64,000 bases of DNA from Kribbella voronezhensis (GTDB lineage Bacteria; Actinomycetota; Actinomycetes; Propionibacteriales; Kribbellaceae), in NCBI RefSeq assembly GCF_004365175.1, contig NZ_SOCE01000001.1:4905403-4969402 (forward strand). Reading direction: 5' to 3'. Positions 7,603 to 16,346 of this stretch are shown piece by piece (positions within the stretch are counted from its first letter, which is position 1; each line of letters starts with the position of its first letter). The translations under genes were made by a program, and so were the position numbers. The notes under the pieces are model-generated. The model saw only the letters and a program-made list of their open reading frames with translations. It was not told the DNA's origin and ran no database searches.

Positions 7603-9891
7603 TCAGTGGAGGGCGATGACTGTGCCGTCGCCGGAGGTGAGGAGGAGGTTGCCCAGGGCTCGGGGAGCGCGGGTGCAGGTGATGCCTTCGGGGAGGCGGG
7701 ACTGGCGGTAGCCGTTGCGGGTGATGATGTTGGCCACGCAACCCGTGCGCGCCTGGGCCAGGGAGATGACGCGGGCGTCGGCGGTGACGGCTACTCGGGT
7801 GCGGGGGTTGACTGGAGCCGTGCTCTGCCAGGCGGTTCGCCCGGTGGTGGTGTCGATCGCGGTGATGATCGTCTTGGTGTTGACCTGCGTGGCCGGCCCT
7901 GGGCAGTCGACCACGACCAGCAGGTTGCCGGCCGCGTTCAGCAGCGTGCGGCAGGCCCAGTTGCGGGGGACCAGCCAGCGCCACTTGGTGTCGCCGGTGC
8001 GCGGCTCGATGCCGACGAGCGCTGCCGGTACGTCGGAGTCGCCGCCGGGCTCGGCGACGACGACCAGGCCGCCCACCACGATCGGCCGGCGGTACATGTC
8101 CGCGGGCGACTTGGTCCACAGCTTCTTGCCGGTCTCGAGATCCAGCCCGCTCATCTCGTCCGGCCGGTCGCCGCAACTGTGCCCGAGGAAGGCGACGACG
8201 GTGTCCGCAGTCGCGACCGCGCCGATGTCCGTGCACCGGCCGGGCTCGAACGTCCAGCGCTCGTGCCCATCCGGATCGGTGCCGCGCAGCTTGTCCGAGC
8301 CCTTGCTGACTTCCTCGCCGGTCAGCAGCGGATCGGCCTGCTGGATCGAGTGGTCCCTGGTGTGACCTGGCCAGGCCGCCTTGCGCTTGCCGGTGTTCGC
8401 ATCGAGCAGCAGGTAGCCGATGTCGGAGAACTCCGCGACCAGCAACTCACCGTTCCCCGTGGCGTAGATGTCCGGCTTCTCGTCCGAGTCGGAGCGGGAG
8501 TAGCGCCAGCGCAGTTCACCAGTCGCCGCATCGAGCATCTCGACCACACCGGTCTGCCGCGGGACGGCAATCCCGTACTTCGTACCGACGGCCTCCTCCG
8601 CGCCCGCGCCCGACAGGGCCCTGCTCACCCAAGCGACCGTCCCGTCCAGCGTGGACCGTGGGAACTCGCCGGCCGGGCGACGGCCGCCCTCCACTCGCTC
8701 GTTCGAATCCAGCACGTAGTTGCGTGCCAGTGGCTGCACGATCAACAGCAGCGCCAGAGCGATGACACCCGGTACCGCGAGCCAGGCCAACTGCTGCCCG
8801 AGGTTTCGCGAGGGCAAGAACCGTGCGGTCCTCGTGCGAAGCAGTGAGCCCACCAGCGCAGCACCAGCGGCCACTAGGAGCAGCAGCAATGCAGAGATGA
8901 GCAGCGGCACCCGCAACCCGACACCAAGCGCAGGGTTCGTCACCGGAACCTGCGCCCACGCCACCAGCAGCCCTGTCACTGCAACCGCCACTAGGGCGCC
9001 CGAGATGAGCCGAGCTCGCTGACTGCTGCTACGCGCGCAGCGGAACAACACAGGTGCGCTGAAGAAGGCAACCACAGCAAGGACAACCGGCGGCCAGCCG
9101 GCTTCGGATTCGAGAGCCGGAACTTGCCATGGCGCGCCGGCCGCGGCGATGGCGACTACTGCGGCGGCGATAGCGCCGAAGGTAGCCAGTGCCGCCAGAG
9201 CCGCTTGCTGCCAACCGCGCCAAGGAGCAGGGAGTTCACTGTCGAGCCCGGCGAGCTCTGCTTCCAGGTTGGCGCGAGCCGCAGCGCCCATTCGCTGCCG
9301 CGCCAACTGAGTCCGGTACAGATGACCGTCCAGGATTTCGCGGACCTCGTCGTACCGGCGTTCGGTGGCGGTTGCCCGGTCGCCGGCGTCGCGGCGTACT
9401 TCGGACGCGTGCGCGGCGTAGCGGCTGGGTGCAGTGGCGAGTGCCGCGTTGACGGCGTCCAGCAGGACGTCACCGTTCGCGTCGCGGCGAGGCGGAGCGT
9501 AGGAGTCCGTCGGCGGTGTGGACAGCGAGCCGGTCAGCCGGATCAGCCGGGCGACCTCGGCGATGCGGATCGGGTCCACGCCGTACGCCGGCAGGGTCTG
9601 CTCGGCCAGGCGCGCCGACGCCTCCGCGTCCTCCGCCGGGGCACCGCCCGGTTCGTGCACGGCCCGGTGGAACCAGGCGGCGAGCCGGACCGAGGTCGGG
9701 TCGGTGCTCAGCTGGATCAGCGAATCGAGCCCGGTCAGCACGGTTTCGAGGTACTGGTCGCGGTACGCGCGCCGGTTCCGGCCGAGATAGCGCGCGACCA
9801 GGTCGTCGGCCAACGCGGTCGAGCCAGGGATCAGCTCGTTCCACCGTTCGCGCAAGGCCACCACCGCCACAGTCTGCCAGTCCGCCCACAC
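7603..9891 (-). CDS. HD-like / transmembrane / PQQ-propeller fusion, degenerate HD
   Basis: A 762-residue paralogue of the protein at 4160-6541 with the same order: N-terminal helical HD-like domain (1-225), about five membrane segments (about 230-390), then a PQQ-type propeller with DAATGELRWRYS, DANTGKRKAAW and DLETGKKLW repeats. The HD ligands are lost: YHDQRHL has become YRDQYLE, WFHD is WFHR, and CDADL is LDAVN. The N-terminal domain should therefore be catalytically dead but structurally kept. The first in-frame start is GTG 9891. Alignment to the paralogue instead suggests GTG 9861; neither has a clear ribosome-binding site. The ArsR gene lies 75 bp upstream on the same strand. Function unknown. 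Confidence 0.78.
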   Translation of the reverse strand: MWADWQTVAVVALRERWNELIPGSTALADDLVARYLGRNRRAYRDQYLETVLTGLDSLIQLSTDPTSVRLAAWFHRAVHEPGGAPAEDAEASARLAEQTLPAYGVDPIRIAEVARLIRLTGSLSTPPTDSYAPPRRDANGDVLLDAVNAALATAPSRYAAHASEVRRDAGDRATATERRYDEVREILDGHLYRTQLARQRMGAAARANLEAELAGLDSELPAPWRGWQQAALAALATFGAIAAAVVAIAAAGAPWQVPALESEAGWPPVVLAVVAFFSAPVLFRCARSSSQRARLISGALVAVAVTGLLVAWAQVPVTNPALGVGLRVPLLISALLLLLVAAGAALVGSLLRTRTARFLPSRNLGQQLAWLAVPGVIALALLLIVQPLARNYVLDSNERVEGGRRPAGEFPRSTLDGTVAWVSRALSGAGAEEAVGTKYGIAVPRQTGVVEMLDAATGELRWRYSRSDSDEKPDIYATGNGELLVAEFSDIGYLLLDANTGKRKAAWPGHTRDHSIQQADPLLTGEEVSKGSDKLRGTDPDGHERWTFEPGRCTDIGAVATADTVVAFLGHSCGDRPDEMSGLDLETGKKLWTKSPADMYRRPIVVGGLVVVAEPGGDSDVPAALVGIEPRTGDTKWRWLVPRNWACRTLLNAAGNLLVVVDCPGPATQVNTKTIITAIDTTTGRTAWQSTAPVNPRTRVAVTADARVISLAQARTGCVANIITRNGYRQSRLPEGITCTRAPRALGNLLLTSGDGTVIALH

Positions 9892-9966
9892 GCCCGCCGC
9901 TCGATCTGGGCACCATCGGCTTGCGGTTGCCGAACACCGGCCGAGATATGGGCCGGGACGGGCGGC

Positions 9967-10281
9967 TCAGCGAGGAGCGGCCAGGACGCCGGGGAGCAGG
10001 CCGGGGTACAGGCAGTCGAGGTCTTCGCGGCGCAGGCTGCTGATTCGCCGGGTGCCCTCGGTGTGGGTGCTGATGACGCCGGCCTCGCGCAGGATCCGCA
10101 GGTGGTGAGCCCGGGTCGACGGCGTCACCTGGAGGTCGATCTCGCCGCACGCGATGCCGTCCGGCAGGTCGGCGAGGAGCCGCACGATCTGCAGCCGGAC
10201 CGGCTCGCCCAGGGCCTGCAGCACGTCCTCGATGCGAATCTCTTCGCGATCGGGCTGCGGCAGGGCTTTCGAGGTGCTCAT
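9967..10281 (-). CDS. ArsR-family transcriptional regulator
   Basis: About 104 residues with a winged helix-turn-helix: EDVLQALGEPVRLQIVRLL (first helices), CGEIDLQVTPSTRAHHLRILREAGVI (recognition helix) and TEGTRRISSLRRED (wing). No arsenic-type CxC metal site is present in the recognition helix, so it probably senses something other than a thiophilic metal. I take the ATG at 10281; ATG 10290 is in frame and equally possible, and neither has a clear Shine-Dalgarno. It is divergent from an MFS exporter across a short interval full of inverted repeats, so it very probably represses that exporter and itself. Confidence 0.87.
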   Translation of the reverse strand: MSTSKALPQPDREEIRIEDVLQALGEPVRLQIVRLLADLPDGIACGEIDLQVTPSTRAHHLRILREAGVISTHTEGTRRISSLRREDLDCLYPGLLPGVLAAPR

Positions 10282-10288
10282 GGCATCC

Positions 10289-10332
10289 ATAGTACGACCA
10301 CTATCGAAGTTCGACGAAGATCGTAGTACGAT
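10289..10332. promoter_or_regulatory. operator cluster between arsR-type and MFS genes
   Basis: Three inverted repeats lie within 44 bp: ATAGT/ACTAT (10289-10293 with 10300-10304), TCGAA-G-TTCGA (10304-10314) and ATCGTA-G-TACGAT (10320-10332). The two with a 1-nt centre are perfect. They are likely binding sites for the ArsR-type regulator controlling both divergent genes. Confidence 0.55.
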
Positions 10333-10369
10333 CAACGTCGAACTAACCATTTCCGTCGGAAGGTCCCTG

Positions 10370-11572
10370 ATGTCCGCACGCATCTACCTGCTGGCCGCCG
10401 GTGCCTTCGCCGTCGGCACCAGCGCGTACGTCGTGTCCGGCGTGCTCCCCGCCGTCAGCTCCGAGCTGCACGTCTCACTCACCGCCGCCGGCCAGCTCGC
10501 GACGGCTTTCGCTCTCTCGTACGCCGTCGGCGCGCCGCTGTTGTCCACGTTGACGGGCCGCTGGGAGCGCCGCACGCTGCTGCTCGCCGCACTCCTCACT
10601 GCTGCGCTGGGCAACCTGATAGCCGCGCTGGCCACGGACTACTCGGTGCTGATCCTGGGCCGGGTCGTGGCCGCGTTCGGTGCTGCTGCCTACACGCCGG
10701 CTGCCACGTTGTTCGCCACCGGCTTCCTGCCGCCGGAGGAGCGGGGCCGCGCGGTTGCTGTGGTCTTCGGTGGGCTCACCTTCGCGCTCGTGCTGGGAGT
10801 ACCGGCGGGCAGTCTGCTCGGTGGAAGTCTCGGCTACCGCGGGGTGTTCGGGCTGATCGCGGCAGTGGCCGTCCTGATCGCGCTGGCCGTCCAGACCGCG
10901 CTTCCCAAAGTCCAGGCGCCACCTGCCATCAGCTTGCGTGAACGGTTCGCGGGAGTGACCGACAGGCGCGTGCAGATCGTGCTGGCGATAACGGTGCTTT
11001 CGGTCCTCGCAACAATGAGCGTTTACATCTACGTCGTGCCGCTGCTGGCCAAGACTGCTCACCTGAAGGGCGGCATTGTCGGCGTGCTGCTGCTGGTCTA
11101 CGGGCTCGGTGCTGTGGTCGGCAACCTGATCGGTGGCCGGGCAACGGACCGCTTCGGCAGTCTTCGGACACTGGGCGTGGTGCTGACCGGATTCACCGTG
11201 GTGATCGCGACACTGACGCTGACCGCGACCACGGTGGTCGGTGCGGGGATTGCCTTGTTCGTGTGGAGTCTCTTCACGTGGGCGTTCAACCCGCCGATCC
11301 AGAACCTCCTGCTGGAGCTGGGCTCCGGCGGTGGACTGCTGCTGGCGATGAACGCGTCGGCGATCTACCTGGGCGCCGGACTCTCGGCCGTGGTCGGCGG
11401 CCTGGTGATCAAGCTGGTCGGCGTACAGCTGCTACCGCCCATCGCAGCCGGGCTCGGCGTGATCGTGCTCGCTCTGCTGGCAGTACTGCGCCGCAACCCC
11501 GCACTGGAAGCGATCGAGCACCTGGAGCCGGTCGAGTCCGAAGAGCGCCTGTCAGTAGCCGTCGCCGACTGA
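10370..11572 (+). CDS. MFS transporter, DHA1-type exporter
   Basis: A 400-residue protein with 12 predicted membrane segments. The region after TM2 reads LLSTLTGRWERRTLL, corresponding to the MFS motif A loop, and GRVVAAFGAAAYTPAA fits TM4 of DHA1 drug:H+ antiporters of the chloramphenicol-exporter type. The protein ends in a short acidic tail. I chose ATG 10370 because GGAAGG lies 7 nt upstream. It is controlled by the divergent ArsR-type gene. The substrate is unknown. Confidence 0.88.
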   Translation: MSARIYLLAAGAFAVGTSAYVVSGVLPAVSSELHVSLTAAGQLATAFALSYAVGAPLLSTLTGRWERRTLLLAALLTAALGNLIAALATDYSVLILGRVVAAFGAAAYTPAATLFATGFLPPEERGRAVAVVFGGLTFALVLGVPAGSLLGGSLGYRGVFGLIAAVAVLIALAVQTALPKVQAPPAISLRERFAGVTDRRVQIVLAITVLSVLATMSVYIYVVPLLAKTAHLKGGIVGVLLLVYGLGAVVGNLIGGRATDRFGSLRTLGVVLTGFTVVIATLTLTATTVVGAGIALFVWSLFTWAFNPPIQNLLLELGSGGGLLLAMNASAIYLGAGLSAVVGGLVIKLVGVQLLPPIAAGLGVIVLALLAVLRRNPALEAIEHLEPVESEERLSVAVAD

Positions 11573-11587
11573 CCGACGACACCGCCG

Positions 11588-11616
11588 GCCTGCCTTAACA
11601 CCTCGTTAGGGCAGGC
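11588..11616 (+). terminator. hairpin after MFS gene, immediately before next start
   Basis: GCCTGCCTTAAC (11588-11599), loop ACCTC, GTTAGGGCAGGC (11605-11616): a 12-bp stem with one G-U pair, ending in TT. It ends only 8 nt before the ATG at 11625. If it terminates the MFS transcript, the next gene must be translated from a leaderless or almost leaderless mRNA. Confidence 0.6.
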
Positions 11617-11624
11617 TTGCGCCC

Positions 11625-12662
11625 ATGCGTCCGCTGGCTGCCCTGCTCCTTGCCGTCTCCTGGGCGGTTCCGCTGCCCGCGTCGGCCGAGCTCCCGAGGA
11701 CCCAGTCCGCCACTCCGAGCGAAGTGGTCGAGGGATGGAAGAGCTCACCCGTGTACGTCGACCCGTCGCAGCGGTCGCTCGTTCCGGAGCAGGACTCTCA
11801 GCGCTTGGCTACCCGGATCGACGGGCAGACGCCGGCGATCCGGATCGCTGTGGTCCCTGCTGCGGCGCTGGCCGCGGGAGACCGTGACCAGGCGGCCAGG
11901 GCGTTCGTGGATCAGGTAGTGGATCTCCAGCAGGCCGACGGGATCTACCTGGTGGTGTTCGGCGGGGCGATCACCTGGGGGAGCGCGGTAGGGGTGGATA
12001 CGCCGATCGCCGGGATACTCACCGACGAACTGGCGAAGCACAGCCGCTCGGACCCGGTGGGGACGCTGGAGGGCGTACTGGATCAGCTCGACGTTCCCAG
12101 CTCGTCCAAGGGAGCCCCGGGCCGGCTGTGGCCGGTGGGGATCGTGCTGGTGCTTCTGGTTGCCGGCGGGCTCGGCTTGCGCTGGTGGAAGCGGAGGCCG
12201 GGAAAGGATGAAGGCCCTGCGTTGTACCGGCCGTCGTACCAGGTGTTGCCCGACGAGGCGGACACGCTGGAGGAGCGGCAGAAGCTCGCCCTGGAGGACG
12301 TGACCCGGTTCGGCGAGGAACTGGACAGAGCCGACGTGCGTCTGGACGGCGTGGAGACAGCAGCGGACGTGCAGGCGGCGATGGACGCGTACGCCGACGC
12401 GGGCCGCGTGGTCGACAGCTTGCCGGACGACCAGCAGTTGCGCGCAGTACGAGCAACTGTCGAGTACGGACGCTGGCGGCTGGCTTGTGCTCAAGCCCGG
12501 CTCGCCGGTACGCCGGCGCCGCCGCGGCGCGCTGCCTGCTTCTTCGATCCGGCGCACGGCACCTCCGTGACCGACTGGATGTACACGCCACCGGGCGGTA
12601 AGGCCCGGGAGATCCCTGTCTGTGCTGCCTGCCAGAACCGCCTCGCTGGAGGAACACGATGA
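11625..12662 (+). CDS. TPM-like membrane protein with C-terminal Cys/His cluster (copy 1)
   Basis: A 345-residue protein. Signal peptide about 1-22 (ends PASA), extracytoplasmic domain about 25-160 with an IRIAVVPAAAL strand and a DGIYLVVFGG strand as in TPM-like folds, one membrane segment about 166-186 (VGIVLVLLVAGGLGL), then a cytoplasmic helical part. Near the C-terminus stands CFFDPAHG followed about 25 residues later by VCAAC, a possible Zn-binding C-H-CxxC cluster. The same layout appears in the next gene, whose ATG overlaps this stop by 4 nt, so the two are translationally coupled paralogues. No ribosome-binding site is possible in the 8 nt after the upstream hairpin. The function is unknown. 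Confidence 0.78.
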   Translation: MRPLAALLLAVSWAVPLPASAELPRTQSATPSEVVEGWKSSPVYVDPSQRSLVPEQDSQRLATRIDGQTPAIRIAVVPAAALAAGDRDQAARAFVDQVVDLQQADGIYLVVFGGAITWGSAVGVDTPIAGILTDELAKHSRSDPVGTLEGVLDQLDVPSSSKGAPGRLWPVGIVLVLLVAGGLGLRWWKRRPGKDEGPALYRPSYQVLPDEADTLEERQKLALEDVTRFGEELDRADVRLDGVETAADVQAAMDAYADAGRVVDSLPDDQQLRAVRATVEYGRWRLACAQARLAGTPAPPRRAACFFDPAHGTSVTDWMYTPPGGKAREIPVCAACQNRLAGGTR

Positions 12663-14230
12663 CCCGCTACCTTCGCCTGCTCGGCACGCTCGCGCTGGTC
12701 GCCGCGCCTGTGCTCGCTGCGTCGCCGGCCCACGCCGCCACCCCGACACCGACACCCAAGCCGAGCAAGCCGCCGACCAGCCGGCCGACGTACAAGTACA
12801 CGCAGCCTCGCTACACACCGCCGGACATCGAGGGCGACCGCCAGCGCGCGCAGGCTGCCGCGGAGACCTACATGAACGGCGTCGCCGCCAAGTTGGGTGA
12901 TCCAGGCATCTGGGTCGACCCGGCGGTGACCCGGCTCAGCTCCTCGGAGGTGGTCGAGCTGAACCGCGCAGTGAGGTCTGCAGCGGCACCGATGCGGATC
13001 GCGGTCATCCCGGCATCGGCGATCGACACCGCCTACAAGAGCACCTATAGCTACAGCTCGCGGGTCCGGCTCGCCTGGACCGGCGAAGAGATCGCGAGCC
13101 AGCTGTACGACCGGGTCGGCGTGGAGGGCGTGTACGCCGTACTGGTCGATGCGAGCTCGGAGGCGAAGGGTCGCGGGTTCCACGCCGTGCAGCACGCCGA
13201 CAAGGGACCGACGTACCACGTGGGGGACGCGGTCGACGAGGCGGTCGACTGCTGTGCGCCGGACTACGACGCCATCCTCACCAGGTTCATCCAGCGTGCG
13301 CAGCTGATCGACAAGCCGTTCTACATCGACGCCGCCCCGTACGCCGGAGGCGTGGCCGGCCTGGCGGTGCTGTGGTGGGGCGGTACCACCCTGAGCGCTC
13401 GCCGCGCCCGCAGGTCGGACGAGAAGCAGCACCTGGAGGTCGCGGTACCGGTCCTCAACGAGGAGATCATCGGGCTCTCACAGCAGGTGTCAGCGCTACC
13501 GGCCACCTCCGACCCCCAGCAGGCGAAGCTTTCCCAGGAAGTGCTCGATGCCGTGGAGAAGGCCCGGCATCGGCTCGACGAGGCCAAAGGTGACGACGAC
13601 ACCGCGGCTGTAGCCACACTGCTCGGCTCCGCGCGGTACGGCTTGGTCTGTCTGGCTGCGGTGCGCGCAGGCAAGCCGATCCCCGAGCCGACGCCGCCCT
13701 GCTTCTTCGATCCCCGCCACGGGCCCAGTACTACGGCCGTGGAGTGGGCACCCGAAGGCGGTACGGACCGGGAGGTGCGGGTGTGCGCCGCATGCGCTGC
13801 GAAGGTCGCGGCCAAGCAGGAGCCCGACATCCGGATGGTGACGCTCAGGGACAGGCCACGGCCCTACTGGACGCTCGGCGAGGAGCTGGCGTCGTACATG
13901 GACGGCTACTGGACTATGGGCGACGGCACGCGCTGGTGGTTCCCGGACCAGGACGCCCGCCGGGCCGGAGAGGCGATGCGATCCCGCTGGGGCTCCCGTC
14001 GCCCCGGTGCTCGCCTGAGTCGCTTCTCCGACGACCTCAGTACTGCGATGTCCAGCCGCTCGTCCTCGTCGAGCTGGAGCAGCTCGGACGACGACGACAA
14101 CGACAGCGGCAGCAGCTGGAGCTCCGGATCGTCCCGGCGCCGGCACTCCTACTCGTCCCGTACCCGCTCCAGCGGCGGCGGCTCGTCCCGGCGCTCCTCC
14201 CGCCGCTCCGGCGGCTCCCGCGGCTTCTGA
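12659..14230 (+). CDS. TPM-like membrane protein with Ser-rich tail (copy 2)
   Basis: A 523-residue paralogue of the preceding gene. Signal peptide about 1-27 (ends AHA), Pro/Thr linker, extracytoplasmic domain with MRIAVIPASAI and GVYAVLVDASS, membrane segment about 225-240 (GGVAGLAVLWWGG), cytoplasmic helical part, then CFFDPRHG and VCAAC as in copy 1. It continues with WTLGEELASYMDGYW and ends in roughly 75 residues dominated by Ser, Asp, Arg and Gly, which is probably disordered. The start has GGAGG 7 nt upstream and overlaps the previous stop (ATGA). TPM domains are found in proteins of membrane and photosystem maintenance, but here I can name only the fold. The two proteins probably form a membrane complex. 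Confidence 0.8.
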   Translation: MTRYLRLLGTLALVAAPVLAASPAHAATPTPTPKPSKPPTSRPTYKYTQPRYTPPDIEGDRQRAQAAAETYMNGVAAKLGDPGIWVDPAVTRLSSSEVVELNRAVRSAAAPMRIAVIPASAIDTAYKSTYSYSSRVRLAWTGEEIASQLYDRVGVEGVYAVLVDASSEAKGRGFHAVQHADKGPTYHVGDAVDEAVDCCAPDYDAILTRFIQRAQLIDKPFYIDAAPYAGGVAGLAVLWWGGTTLSARRARRSDEKQHLEVAVPVLNEEIIGLSQQVSALPATSDPQQAKLSQEVLDAVEKARHRLDEAKGDDDTAAVATLLGSARYGLVCLAAVRAGKPIPEPTPPCFFDPRHGPSTTAVEWAPEGGTDREVRVCAACAAKVAAKQEPDIRMVTLRDRPRPYWTLGEELASYMDGYWTMGDGTRWWFPDQDARRAGEAMRSRWGSRRPGARLSRFSDDLSTAMSSRSSSSSWSSSDDDDNDSGSSWSSGSSRRRHSYSSRTRSSGGGSSRRSSRRSGGSRGF

Positions 14231-14232
14231 CC

Positions 14233-16299
14233 TCAGCGCAGTACGTCGGGCAGGTCGTCGGTGTGCAGGATCGCGAGTGAGGTGACCGCACGGGTCAGGC
14301 AGACGTAGAGGCGGCGGAGGCCGGTTCGCTCGTCGGCCTCACCGGCCACGATGCCTGCCGGTTCCACCAGAACCACGTGGTCGAACTCGAGACCCTTCGC
14401 AAGCCCGGCCGGTACGACGTCCACGTGCGCCTCGACGTCGTCCTCTTCGCCGAGCACGCTGAAGCTGATTCCCTTGTCCTGCAAGGCTTTCCGGGCTGCG
14501 GGGACCAGTGCGTCCGGAACGATCACGCCGATCGACCCGGGCCGTTCGGTGATCTCCTGCAGGGTCTCGACGGCGGCGGCCAGACTGTCCGGCACCTGGG
14601 TGATGGCGAGCTCCCCGCGGGCGCGTCGTACAGCGGTCGGTGGCGTCAGGTGCGGCGCGATCTGCGGCAGCAGCCGCGCGGCGTACTCGATCACCTGGCC
14701 GGGCACGCGGAAGCCGGCCGTGAGCTCCTCGGTGTGCGCGCCGCTCTTGCCGAGATGCTTCAGCGCCTCGTCCCAGGACGGCGTCGCCCACGGTGTCGTG
14801 CCCTGCGCGATGTCGCCGAGCACGGTCATCGAACCGGTCGAGCACCGCCGCCCGACAGCCCGCAACTGCATCGCCGACAAGTCCTGCGCCTCGTCCAGTA
14901 CGACGTGGCCGAGGCTGGGCGTCCGATCCACCAGGTCAGCGAGCTCGTCGATCAGGGTGGCGTCGGCAACAGACCACTTCGCGGCGCCCGCCGACCGGGG
15001 CGCCTTGTCCCACAACAGGAGCGCCTGCTCGTCCTCGGTCAGGATCCCGTCGGCGTGCTCGGCCAGCAACTCGGCGTCCGTGAACAACCGGAACAGCAGC
15101 TTCGCCGGATCGACGGCCGGCCAGAGCGCATCGGCGTACAGCTTGACCGGCCGGCTCCGCGCTACCGAGTCCTGGACGCGATCGTCCGGCGAATCACCGC
15201 CGGTTTCCATCCGGAGCAGTACTGCGTGCGCCAGCCGCTGCGGCAACATCGCCCGGCCGGCGCCGTACCGGATCCCTCGGGTGCGGAGCTCGTTCACCAG
15301 TTCCTCGGCCTCGTACGCCGGTACGCGCCAACGGTGCGATCCCCGCGGTACGACCAGCGCCTCCTTCGGCAGTTGCACCTGCGACCACACTGCCCGGCGC
15401 AGCACCTCCGCCATCCGCGCGTCACCCTTGAGGATGTCGACCGGTGCGGGTCCCGGCCCTGCGATCTTGACCCGCGCGACCAGCTCCTCGACGGTCGTCT
15501 GCTTCGCCTCGATCTCGCCCAGCGCGGGCAGCACGTCGCCGATGTACCGCAGGAAGCTCGCGTTCGGCCCGACCACCAGGACGCCGGCCCGGCTCAACTG
15601 GTCGCGGTACGCATAGAGCAGGTACGCCGCGCGGTGCAGCCCGACGGCCGTCTTCCCCGTTCCGGGCGCACCCTGGACGCAGATCGTCTCGTCCACCCCG
15701 GCCCGGACGATGACGTCCTGCTCCGGCTGGATCGTCGCCACGATGTCGCGCATCGGGCCGGACCGCGGCCGCTCGATCTCCGCGTCGAGGATGTCGCTGT
15801 GTTCGCCGACCGGTGCGGAGGTGGTCAGGTCCTCGTCCTCGAAGGCGGTCATCTCGCCGTGGGTGAAGCCGAACCGGCGGCGGATCCCGACGCCCATCGG
15901 CTCGGTCCGGCTGGCCCGGTAGAACGGCACCGAGATCTCGGCGCGCCAGTCGACCACCAGCGGCTCGCCCTGCTCGTCGTTCACGTGCCGGCGGCCGATG
16001 TGGAAGGTTTCCTCGGTGGGTTCGAGGTAATCCAGCCGGCCGAAGAACAGCGGTACCTCGGGATCGTCCTCGAGTTCCTGCATCCGGCGGAAGATCGCCG
16101 CTTTGAGGAACTCGGCGTTCACCGGGTCCGCGCTGTAGATCTTCAGCGAGCCGGTCTTCTCCCGCATCAGCGCGAGCGCCGCGCGGGAGGTCCGCAGGTA
16201 GTCCTTCTCGGCCTGCAGGGTGGACGGCGTCGGGTCGGGATGCTGCGTGGGGTCGGAAGGCGCGGGCTCGGGATGCGTGGGGTCGGGATCAGGGGGCAC
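14233..16299 (-). CDS. helD: HelD-family RNA polymerase-associated ATPase
   Basis: A 688-residue UvrD/PcrA-like superfamily-1 ATPase of the HelD group, which removes stalled or inhibited RNA polymerase from DNA. Walker A is GAPGTGKTAVGLHRAAYLLY (starting about residue 210), Walker B is VVLDEAQDLS, and GTTPW..GFRVP and GLRRLYVCLTRAV are late helicase motifs. An N-terminal region (about 28-130: coiled segment, then FFGRLDY and VVDWRAEI) is typical of HelD and not of DNA-repair UvrD. Actinobacterial members include HelR, linked to rifamycin tolerance by displacing drug-bound polymerase; whether this one does so cannot be read. The GTG start at 16299 has GGAGG 7 nt upstream. The N-terminal 28 residues are Pro/Asp-rich. 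Confidence 0.9.
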   Translation of the reverse strand: MPPDPDPTHPEPAPSDPTQHPDPTPSTLQAEKDYLRTSRAALALMREKTGSLKIYSADPVNAEFLKAAIFRRMQELEDDPEVPLFFGRLDYLEPTEETFHIGRRHVNDEQGEPLVVDWRAEISVPFYRASRTEPMGVGIRRRFGFTHGEMTAFEDEDLTTSAPVGEHSDILDAEIERPRSGPMRDIVATIQPEQDVIVRAGVDETICVQGAPGTGKTAVGLHRAAYLLYAYRDQLSRAGVLVVGPNASFLRYIGDVLPALGEIEAKQTTVEELVARVKIAGPGPAPVDILKGDARMAEVLRRAVWSQVQLPKEALVVPRGSHRWRVPAYEAEELVNELRTRGIRYGAGRAMLPQRLAHAVLLRMETGGDSPDDRVQDSVARSRPVKLYADALWPAVDPAKLLFRLFTDAELLAEHADGILTEDEQALLLWDKAPRSAGAAKWSVADATLIDELADLVDRTPSLGHVVLDEAQDLSAMQLRAVGRRCSTGSMTVLGDIAQGTTPWATPSWDEALKHLGKSGAHTEELTAGFRVPGQVIEYAARLLPQIAPHLTPPTAVRRARGELAITQVPDSLAAAVETLQEITERPGSIGVIVPDALVPAARKALQDKGISFSVLGEEDDVEAHVDVVPAGLAKGLEFDHVVLVEPAGIVAGEADERTGLRRLYVCLTRAVTSLAILHTDDLPDVLR

Positions 16300-16346
16300 G
16301 ACAAGACCTCCGCAAAGCGGTCGACGGTCGGGGAAGCCCCGCTACG

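Noticed and set aside
16329..16341. CGGGG-AAG-CCCCG hairpin before the HelD gene as a possible rifamycin-associated element
   Set aside because: The recalled element is a longer palindrome around GGGGCTTGCGGCAAG; only the GGGG/CCCC ends agree and the centre does not. It may simply be a small terminator of the PAP2 gene.
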